DNA of 11,174 nt from Candidatus Tectimicrobiota bacterium (GTDB taxonomy: Bacteria; UBA8248; JACPRG01): contig JACPRG010000106.1 of NCBI GenBank assembly GCA_016190025.1, forward strand, positions 1 to 11,174, written 5' to 3'. The position numbers were made by a program, and so were the translations under genes. How positions within the stretch are numbered: the first letter of the stretch is position 1; the number at the start of each line of letters is the position of its first letter. This document shows positions 6,305 through 11,174 of this stretch, one piece after another. The notes under the pieces were generated by a model that saw only the letters and a list, made by a program, of their open reading frames with translations, had not been told where the DNA came from and made no database searches.

Positions 6305-6712
6305 TTATTCCATTCGGATCGGTCTGGCTGCTTTCCGGGCGCGTTCGCACAAGGCGATCAATCGGCCCAGGAGCGGTTTGCCCTCGGCATCCGCGTACAC
6401 GTCATAGAGTGTCGCGTACCGGCCTTGGTGAATCTCGTCCCAGCGCTGAAGCGACGCGACGTCCGGTTGCGGCGGGAGCTTCTGGAAGGCCTCGGCGATC
6501 GTCTCCAGCTCGCGTTGTAGCTTTGGGATCTCCTGTACGCTCCATTCGGCCGGTTCGAATCGGTTCATTAACGTGGGGAACCTGGAACCGAACTCTCCCG
6601 TTTCCAGAGCCGAGTGAATCTTGTCGCGCAGGTTGTAGAAGTCATCGACACTGGCCGTCTCCACGCGGCACAGTTCTTCGCCATTCTTGCTCGTGATGGT
6701 GAAGCGGATCAT
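6305..6712 (-). CDS. Putative immunity-type protein (Imm70-like), 135 residues
   Basis: The segment FGSRFPTLMNRFEPAEW (41-57), then QEIPKLQRELETIAEAFQKLPP (60-81) and QRWD (89-92), resembles what I recall of the Imm70 family (polymorphic-toxin immunity), which has a GSRFPxLM core, a helix of the type ELxxIRxxLxxLPP and a following WD. The match is from memory and only the core is convincing. The protein is soluble and charged, with no signal peptide. A purine-rich AGGGAGAGGGAGG tract abuts the ATG, and a promoter lies just upstream, so it is probably a monocistronic unit. No toxin, Rhs/VgrG or contact-inhibition gene is near, so it would be an orphan. Codon use is visibly less G+C-biased than its neighbours, which could mean recent acquisition. 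It could also be an unrelated conserved protein. Confidence 0.5.
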   Translation of the reverse strand: MIRFTITSKNGEELCRVETASVDDFYNLRDKIHSALETGEFGSRFPTLMNRFEPAEWSVQEIPKLQRELETIAEAFQKLPPQPDVASLQRWDEIHQGRYATLYDVYADAEGKPLLGRLIALCERARKAARPIRME

Positions 6713-6746
6713 CCTCCCTCTCCCTGCTTAAGCCGATTTCTTTCAA

Positions 6747-6776
6747 ATCTTAGGTGTGGGTTTTCCGGCAAGTCAA
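6747..6776 (-). promoter_or_regulatory. Sigma70-type promoter for the immunity-like gene
   Basis: Minus-strand TTGACT (6776-6771, 5 of 6) and TAAGAT (6752-6747, 4 of 6) are 18 bp apart, in an A+T-rich stretch that stands out from the surrounding G+C-rich DNA. The expected start near 6740 leaves a leader of about 28 nt with a purine-rich ribosome site before the ATG at 6712. Confidence 0.55.
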
Positions 6777-6872
6777 TTTTTGCGTTTCGGCTTGGTTCGT
6801 TTCGAGGAGAGCGGAGGGCCAGCGCCTGTTGAGGGGTTGCCCCTGGGGTCAAACCAGGAATAGGGGGCATCC

Positions 6873-6910
6873 TTGTAAAATTTCTGTAAATCGGGCTAAT
6901 TTGCTATGGT
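6873..6910 (+). promoter_or_regulatory. A+T-rich promoter region for the SGNH hydrolase gene (boxes ambiguous)
   Basis: The A+T-rich stretch before the plus-strand gene has several weak box pairs: TTGTAA (6873-6878) with TAATTT (6897-6902) at 18 bp, or TTCTGT (6882-6887) with TATGGT (6905-6910) at 17 bp. The second pair would start transcription at about 6917, consistent with use of the ATG at 6985. Together with the promoter at 6747-6776 this makes the gap 6713-6915 a divergent promoter region. Confidence 0.35.
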
Positions 6911-6984
6911 AAAAAATGTCTGATGGCTCCGCCGGTGCGGGAAGCGGATCTCCCAGGCACCGCGAGTCTTATTGTGGGCGCGTC

Positions 6985-8148
6985 ATGGAAGCCGCTCGAA
7001 AAATGTCCACGGCCAAGAAATTTGCCTTTTCCCTGGTGGTCCTGTTCCTGTTTCTCGCCCTGGTGGAGGGGTACGCCCGGGTCAGGACGTATCATGACAC
7101 CGGCAACGGCAAGTTCCTCTGGTCGACGCCGTACGCGGCCCACCGGTTCGGCCTGAGTCCCCTGCCCTACCGGGGGAGTGCCCTGTCGCAGACCAAGCCT
7201 CCGGGGGGGTTCCGCTTCGCCGCCCTCGGCGGGTCCACGACCTTCGGCTGGGGGATCGAAGAGGATTCCAAGACGTGGCCGGCCCAGCTGGAGAGGATAC
7301 TGAACCGCCGCTCCGGCAAGGCCCGGTTCGAGGTCATGAACCTCGGCGAGCCTCACGCCACCTCCGGCAAGGTTCTTCGGGACCGCCTCCCCGTGGCGAA
7401 GAAGTACCACCCGGATTTCTACCTCATCTTCAGCGGCTACAACGACTACGACAAGGCGCTGCGGGAGAAGGTTTCCGAAGGGCGGCGGGCCTCCGTTCAG
7501 GGTGGGGAACAGGGCCCCCGAGAGCCGGCCGCCCCGAAGCGCGAGCCGGGATTCATCCAACGGGAAGACCTGATTGAGCGCCTCACGCTGCTCGTCCTGA
7601 GCTACAGCGTCTTCGCCCACCGCCTCCGGGAGTTCATCGCAAAGGTCTGGTACGGGGACATCGACTATTTTTACAAGCGCGAGAAGGGGGCGGGGCGGGA
7701 GGCCGCCGCCGAGGGAGAAGCCCCGGCGGGGCCCGAACGGGTCCCCCAGGCGCGGCGGCCGCCGCGCCTGCTGGAGCCCTGGAGGAGGATCACCATCGAC
7801 CTGCCGGCCGTCGTGGCGGAATTTCAGTTGAACCTCACGGAGATCTTCCGGCAGATCAAAGCGGAGAGGGCCGGGGCGATGATCCTCACCCTCCCGGTCC
7901 AGTGGAATCATCCGGGCGCCCGGCACATCCTGGAGAGCGGCTCGTTGGACGCCCTGAACCGGACCGTCCGGGAGGTCGCGGCCCGCCAGGGCGTTTTTCT
8001 CTGCGACGTCGAGGGGGCCTTCCGGCGCCACCCGGACCCGAGCCGGCTCTTCATCTGGGATTATTTTCACCCGGACGAGAACGGCGCGAGGCTGATCGCC
8101 GAGACCGTGGCGGATTGCCTCAGGCGGGCGGGGGGTCTCCCACCTTGA
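6985..8148 (+). CDS. Membrane-anchored SGNH/GDSL-type hydrolase
   Basis: Serine esterase/acyl-hydrolase fold. From the ATG at 6985 the protein has 387 residues: a short basic N-terminus, one hydrophobic segment (about 11-30, FAFSLVVLFLFLALVEGYA) likely acting as an uncleaved anchor, then an extracytoplasmic domain. Catalytic blocks are GGSTTFGWG (82-90, nucleophile Ser84), NLGEP (119-123), GYND (151-154, Asn153 for the oxyanion hole) and DYFHPDENG (359-367, Asp359 and His362). Two low-complexity Glu/Ala/Pro/Gly/Arg stretches (about 162-188 and 231-260) interrupt the core. The start is uncertain: in-frame ATGs also exist at 6916 and 7003, and 7003 has GGAAG about 10 bases before it. Substrate is unknown; relatives act on cell-envelope esters or acetylated glycans. 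It stands alone, with 450 bp before the next gene. Confidence 0.82.
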   Translation: MEAARKMSTAKKFAFSLVVLFLFLALVEGYARVRTYHDTGNGKFLWSTPYAAHRFGLSPLPYRGSALSQTKPPGGFRFAALGGSTTFGWGIEEDSKTWPAQLERILNRRSGKARFEVMNLGEPHATSGKVLRDRLPVAKKYHPDFYLIFSGYNDYDKALREKVSEGRRASVQGGEQGPREPAAPKREPGFIQREDLIERLTLLVLSYSVFAHRLREFIAKVWYGDIDYFYKREKGAGREAAAEGEAPAGPERVPQARRPPRLLEPWRRITIDLPAVVAEFQLNLTEIFRQIKAERAGAMILTLPVQWNHPGARHILESGSLDALNRTVREVAARQGVFLCDVEGAFRRHPDPSRLFIWDYFHPDENGARLIAETVADCLRRAGGLPP

Positions 8149-8409
8149 GGCGGGCCGCCTTGAGGCAGAGAGGATGCGGCTTGTAGGCAAGGACGGCGCG
8201 ATCGCGTCCAGATGGAGGCGATGGCCCGCGTTCGGTGGAACACCCAACCGGCGGCGGACCTCACCAACGCGGCGGCCGGCGGTTGATGGGAGTTCGCAAG
8301 GGCCGAAGGAGGGGCGGGATGGATGGCGGCTCCGCCCACCCGGCGGCGGAGACCTTGCGGTCCCGTCTTCCCGGAGAGGGTCAGGAGCGATTTTTTATTT
8401 GTCTTCGCC
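8149..8409. other. Intergenic stretch without a recognisable gene
   Basis: Part of a 450-bp gap between the SGNH hydrolase stop and the cupredoxin start. The open frames here read as Arg/Pro/Gly-rich junk. A nine-base direct repeat CCTTGAGGC occurs at 8143-8151 and 8158-8166, overlapping the hydrolase stop codon. A CTCCGCC/GGCGGAG stem (8330-8336 with 8345-8351) is not followed by T residues, so it is not a convincing terminator. A six-T run at 8391-8396 lacks an adjacent stem. I see no tRNA or known RNA gene. Confidence 0.5.
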
Positions 8410-8440
8410 TTGACAGATACGCCCTCTCAGACATTATATA
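8410..8440 (+). promoter_or_regulatory. Sigma70-type promoter for the cupredoxin-cox operon
   Basis: A perfect -35 TTGACA (8410-8415) is followed 18-19 bp later by TTATAT/TATATA (8434-8440) within the A+T-rich ACATTATATAACA. It is the best promoter match in the window. Transcription would start near 8447 and give a leader of about 150 nt before the ATG at 8599. Confidence 0.68.
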
Positions 8441-8464
8441 ACAGGTCGGTCGGGGTGATATATT

Positions 8465-8559
8465 CCGCAAAAAGGGTCCTTGCGGTCAAACGACGGCGAA
8501 AAAAAGGGGGGGGAAAACGTTTGTGTGTCTCCCGCGCGATGGGTGAACGAGGGGGACAC
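8465..8559 (+). other. Two hairpins in the 5' leader of the cupredoxin-cox operon
   Basis: CCGCAA (8465-8470) pairs with TTGCGG (8480-8485) across a 9-nt loop. Further on, GTGTCTCCC (8525-8533) pairs with GGGGGACAC (8551-8559) over 9 bp with one U-G pair. Both lie between the predicted transcription start and the ribosome site. Neither is followed by a T-run, so they are not terminators. They could affect mRNA stability or translation; no known riboswitch is recognised. Confidence 0.35.
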
Positions 8560-8598
8560 GTGAACCTTTTTCCTGAGGAGAGAAAGAGGGAATCAATC

Positions 8599-9321
8599 AT
8601 GCGAAAGACGGCTGCTGCTTTGATTGTAGTGGGTCTGAGCCTCGCGCTGGCGGTCCCGGCTTCAGCCTACAAGGAGAAGAAAGGGTTCGAGGGGGGGACC
8701 ATCGCGGGGGTGGTGAAGTTCGAGGGGACGCCGCCCGCGGCGAAGAACGTGACTGTCAACAAGAACCAGGATGTGTGCGGCAAGAAGCCCATCCCCGAGC
8801 AGAGCTTGGTGGTGGGCCAGGGCGGAGGGGTCCGGTGGGCGGTCGCCCGCTTGGTGGACGTGGATTCGGGGAAGGCGTGGGACCTCCCCAAGGCGGAGAT
8901 CGACCAGAACGGCTGCTTCTTCCACCCGCACGTGGCGATCGTCCAGGCGAAAAAGGCCGTCCAGATCCTGAACAACGACGGCATTCTCCACAACTTCCAC
9001 ACCTTCCCGAAGCAGAACAAGGCCGCGAACCGGGCCCAGCCCAAATTCCTGAAGAAGATGACGCTGGCGGCCTCTTTCTTCGACAAGCCCGAGATCGTGA
9101 ACGTGAAGTGTGACGTTCACGCCTGGATGGACGGCTACATCGTCGTGGCCGCTCACCCCTATTATGCGGTGACCGGGGCGGACGGGGCGTTCAAGCTGGC
9201 CAACGTGCCGCCGGGCAACTATAAGCTCGAGGTCTGGCACGAGACTCTGGGGACGGTGACGCAGGCGATCACCGTCAAGGCCAAGGAAACGGCGAGCGTT
9301 TCGGTGAGCATGAAGAAGTAA
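8599..9321 (+). CDS. Exported cupredoxin-like protein with carboxypeptidase-regulatory-like C-terminal domain
   Basis: Predicted periplasmic copper protein of 240 residues. A Sec signal peptide covers 1-23 (MRKTAAALIVVGLSLALAVP then ASA, cleavage before Tyr24). The core has Cys60 and Cys106, possibly a disulfide, then NNDGILHNFHTF (125-136) and VKCDVHAWMDGY (169-180). Cys171-x2-His174-x2-Met177 has the spacing of the type-1 copper loop of amicyanin, with His131 or His134 as the other ligand. Residues 188-240 (YYAVTGADGAFKLANVPPG onward) look like a carboxypeptidase-regulatory/transthyretin-like beta domain. The architecture recalls MauL-like proteins and cupredoxins found beside aa3 oxidases in several soil phyla. 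A GAGGGAATCAATC ribosome site and a strong promoter lie upstream; coxB begins 114 bp downstream. Likely roles are electron donation or copper delivery to the oxidase, which is inferred from position and ligands. Confidence 0.8.
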   Translation: MRKTAAALIVVGLSLALAVPASAYKEKKGFEGGTIAGVVKFEGTPPAAKNVTVNKNQDVCGKKPIPEQSLVVGQGGGVRWAVARLVDVDSGKAWDLPKAEIDQNGCFFHPHVAIVQAKKAVQILNNDGILHNFHTFPKQNKAANRAQPKFLKKMTLAASFFDKPEIVNVKCDVHAWMDGYIVVAAHPYYAVTGADGAFKLANVPPGNYKLEVWHETLGTVTQAITVKAKETASVSVSMKK

Positions 9322-9435
9322 GAACCTGGAAAGGTCGCTGGGCGTTTTCGGGCGAGCCCACGCGGAGCGGTTGAAGTGGCCGCGGCGGCCTTGGGACGGA
9401 AGACCCGTGTCATCGAAGGGGGGGATTGAAACTCC

Positions 9436-10095
9436 ATGATGAGCTGGCTCCCCGAGAATGTGTCCACCTACGGCGGGGAAATCGACTCCCTGTTCTATCT
9501 CATCTACTACATCACCCTCGTCACCTTCCTCCTGGTGGCGGTGACGATGGTTTGGTTCCTCATCCGGTACCGCCATCGGGAGGGCCGCCGGGCCAAGTAC
9601 ACCCACGGGAGCAACACCCTGGAGGTGATCTGGACCATCGTCCCGGCCGTCATCCTGGTCGTCCTCGCCTTCATGGGCCAGTCCGTGTGGGGGAGGGTCA
9701 AGATCTCCATTCCGCCCGGCGACCTCCAGGTCCGGGTCGTCGCCAAGCAGTTCAACTGGGAAATGGTGTATCCCGGCCCGGACGGCAAGTTCGGCACCCA
9801 GGACGACCGCCGGCTGGAGAACGAGATGCACGTCCCGGTCCACAAGGTGGTGCGCGTCGGCCTGCTGTCCGAGGACGTGATCCACAGCTTTTTCCTGCCG
9901 AATCTGAGGCTGAAGCAGGACGCGGTGCCGGGCCGGGAGATCCCCAGCTGGTTCGAGGCGACCAAGCCCGGCACGTACGAGATCCCGTGCGCCGAGCTCT
10001 GCGGCTTCGGCCACTCCGGGATGAAGGGGAAGCTGATCGTTCACTCGGCCGACGACTACGCCAAGTGGGTCAAGAAGCAGTGGCCGTCCTCGTAG
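9436..10095 (+). CDS. coxB: Cytochrome c oxidase subunit II (CuA subunit)
   Basis: Takes electrons from a periplasmic donor through the dinuclear CuA centre and passes them to subunit I. The 219 residues comprise two membrane helices (about 18-44 and 60-84) and a periplasmic cupredoxin domain. CuA ligands are all present: His150 in DVIHSFF, and Cys185, Glu187, Cys189, His193 and Met196 in CAELCGFGHSGM. KQFNWEMVYPG (104-114) is the aromatic electron-entry region. There is no cleavable signal or lipobox, and no C-terminal cytochrome c domain, so electrons come from a separate carrier. A second ATG immediately follows the first; a G-rich ribosome site lies 11 bases upstream. coxA follows after 82 bp. 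Identification is firm. Confidence 0.96.
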   Translation: MMSWLPENVSTYGGEIDSLFYLIYYITLVTFLLVAVTMVWFLIRYRHREGRRAKYTHGSNTLEVIWTIVPAVILVVLAFMGQSVWGRVKISIPPGDLQVRVVAKQFNWEMVYPGPDGKFGTQDDRRLENEMHVPVHKVVRVGLLSEDVIHSFFLPNLRLKQDAVPGREIPSWFEATKPGTYEIPCAELCGFGHSGMKGKLIVHSADDYAKWVKKQWPSS

Positions 10096-10177
10096 GCCCC
10101 CGTCGGGGGGAGGCCCCGGAGGCGGCGGTGTCCCGAAACATTCATTCGACCATTCGGCCCCGGACAGAGGGTGAGAG

Positions 10178-11174
10178 ATGAGTCATCCGGCAGTCAGCCA
10201 TGCCGCGCACGGGCACGGCGCGGGTTTCATCCGGACCTACATTTTTTCCACGGACCACAAGACGATCGCCAAGCAGTTCCTGTGGCTCGGCCTGGTCATG
10301 ATGATGCTCTCCGGGCTGATGGCGCTGCTGATGCGGTGGCAGCTGGCGTGGCCGGAGACGGCGGTGCCGGGGTTCGGCTGGGTCCCCGAGCCCTACATGT
10401 ACGGGGGGATCATCCCGCCGGAGTTTTACAACGCGCTTTTCACCATGCACGCCACCCTCATGATCTTCTTTGTGATCATGCCGATCCTGGTGGGGTGCTT
10501 CGGGAACTTTCTGATCCCGCTCCACATCGGCGCCGGCGACATGGCGTTCCCCAGGCTCAACCTGCTCTCCTTCTGGACGGCCTTCCTGTCGGCCCTGGTG
10601 ATGCTGGCGGGGTTCTTCGTCCCCGGCGGGCACGCAGCGGGCGGCTGGACGAGCTACGCTCCCCTCATGGACAAGCCACAGTACTCTGGCGTGGAATGGG
10701 GGGCCAACCTGTGGATCATCAGCCTTATCCTCCTGGGCTTTTCCTCCCTGATGGGCTCCATCAACTACATCACCACCATCATCAACATGCGGGCCCCGGG
10801 GATGACCTTCTTCCGCCTCCCGCTCGTCATCTGGGCCCTGTTCATCGTCGCCGTCCTCCTTTTGCTGGCGCTGCCCGTCCTGACGGCCGCGCTGGCCATG
10901 CTGCTCTTTGACCGGACCCTGGGGTCCAGCTTCTTTTTGCCCGAGGGCGGGGGCGACCCCCTGCTCTGGCAGCACCTCTTCTGGTTTTTCGGCCATCCGG
11001 AGGTGTACGTCCTGATCCTGCCGGCCATGGGCGTGGCCTCCGACGTCATCGCGACCTTCTCCCGCAAGCCCGTCTTCGGCTACCGCTCCATGGCCTACGC
11101 GATGATCGCCATCGGCTTCCTTGGGTTCATCGTGTGGGGGCATCACATGTTCCAGAGCGGGATGAACCCCGCCC
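10178..11174 (+). CDS. coxA: Cytochrome c oxidase subunit I, A1-type (C-terminus beyond window)
   Basis: Catalytic haem-copper subunit of an oxygen-reducing, proton-pumping oxidase in the inner membrane. The 332 codons present begin [16 protein letters not shown] after a GAGGGTGAGAG ribosome site and stay open to the window edge. Seen: low-spin haem ligand His91 in [11 protein letters not shown] (Ala where Gly is common), [21 protein letters not shown] (108-128) with D-channel Asp121 and Asn128, [19 protein letters not shown] (264-282) with CuB ligand His273, channel Glu275 and cross-linking Tyr277, and WGHHMF (320-325) with CuB ligands His322 and His323. The Glu in GHPEVY together with the D-channel Asp marks the A1 family. 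The second haem ligands and the C-terminal helices lie outside. Genes for subunits III and IV would be expected next. Confidence 0.96.
   Translation, partial: MSHPAVSHAAHGHGAGFIRTYIFSTDHKTIAKQFLWLGLVMMMLSGLMALLMRWQLAWPETAVPGFGWVPEPYMYGGIIPPEFYNALFTMHATLMIFFVIMPILVGCFGNFLIPLHIGAGDMAFPRLNLLSFWTAFLSALVMLAGFFVPGGHAAGGWTSYAPLMDKPQYSGVEWGANLWIISLILLGFSSLMGSINYITTIINMRAPGMTFFRLPLVIWALFIVAVLLLLALPVLTAALAMLLFDRTLGSSFFLPEGGGDPLLWQHLFWFFGHPEVYVLILPAMGVASDVIATFSRKPVFGYRSMAYAMIAIGFLGFIVWGHHMFQSGMNPA

Noticed and set aside
6084..6350. An N-terminal extension of 89 residues on the molybdenum hydroxylase
   Set aside because: The extension is Arg/Ser/Pro-rich without homology to a signal or FeS domain, while the ATG at 6083 has a good ribosome site and matches the usual family start.
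3606..6407. A 933-codon open frame on the plus strand
   Set aside because: It is antisense to the molybdenum hydroxylase, lacks any recognisable motif and is Gly/Val/Arg/His-rich as expected from high-G+C antisense frames, while the minus strand carries unmistakable family signatures.
6836..6872. A stem-loop (TGCCCCTGG against CCAGG and GGGGCA) in the divergent intergenic region
   Set aside because: Pairing needs a large asymmetric bulge, no T-run follows, and it is not an obvious operator palindrome.
6904..8247. A 447-codon minus-strand open frame opposite the SGNH hydrolase
   Set aside because: The plus strand carries all SGNH catalytic blocks and a membrane anchor; the minus frame has no domain and is Pro/Arg/Gly-rich.
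8662..10044. A 460-codon minus-strand open frame across the cupredoxin and coxB genes
   Set aside because: It is antisense to two genes with clear copper motifs, and its Leu/His/Arg/Asp-rich composition is that of a shadow frame.

Overview
The window is G+C-rich bacterial chromosomal DNA, with codon third positions mostly G or C. It encodes aerobic respiration (a CuA-containing, A1-type haem-copper oxidase), a molybdenum hydroxylase and myo-inositol phosphate synthesis. The combination would suit a high-G+C soil or sediment bacterium such as an Acidobacteriota, Methylomirabilota/Rokubacteria, Myxococcota or Desulfobacterota member. That is a guess from gene content and base composition, because no rRNA or tRNA gene is present to fix it. 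I see no CRISPR array, transposase, integrase or phage gene.

Layout: every gene from 1 to about 6712 reads on the minus strand, and every gene from about 6916 to the end reads on the plus strand. The strand switch is the relatively A+T-rich interval 6713-6915, which carries promoter-like sequences for both directions. Read in the direction of transcription, the minus-strand half contains an immunity-protein-like gene with its own promoter (6712-6305), then a xanthine-dehydrogenase-family molybdopterin subunit (6083-3798), a creatininase-family metalloamidase (3727-2912) and a MobA-type molybdopterin nucleotidyltransferase (2799-2140). This group ends at a strong intrinsic terminator (2124-2075). 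After a 430-bp structured leader come myo-inositol-1-phosphate synthase (1707-541), a 60-residue protein of unknown function (463-281) and the first 28 codons of a 4-oxalocrotonate-tautomerase-like enzyme (85 to the window edge).

The plus-strand half holds a membrane-anchored SGNH hydrolase (about 6985-8148) and a 450-bp gap with a good sigma70-type promoter. It then has an exported cupredoxin-like protein (8599-9321), cytochrome c oxidase subunit II (9436-10095) and subunit I (10178 to the window edge). The last three look like one respiratory operon in which the cupredoxin could pass electrons or copper to the CuA site of subunit II.

The most interesting part is the hydroxylase-creatininase-MobA group. 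As I align it from memory, the hydroxylase lacks the Glu and Arg that bind purine in true xanthine dehydrogenase, and no FeS or FAD subunit gene accompanies it. The creatininase has Asn and Gln where family metal ligands normally sit. Together they suggest oxidation of an N-heterocycle or aldehyde other than xanthine, followed by cyclic-amide hydrolysis. This is inference, and I do not claim a new system. The inositol-synthase leader (an 11-bp inverted repeat and a terminator-like hairpin close to the start codon) is the best candidate for unannotated regulation.
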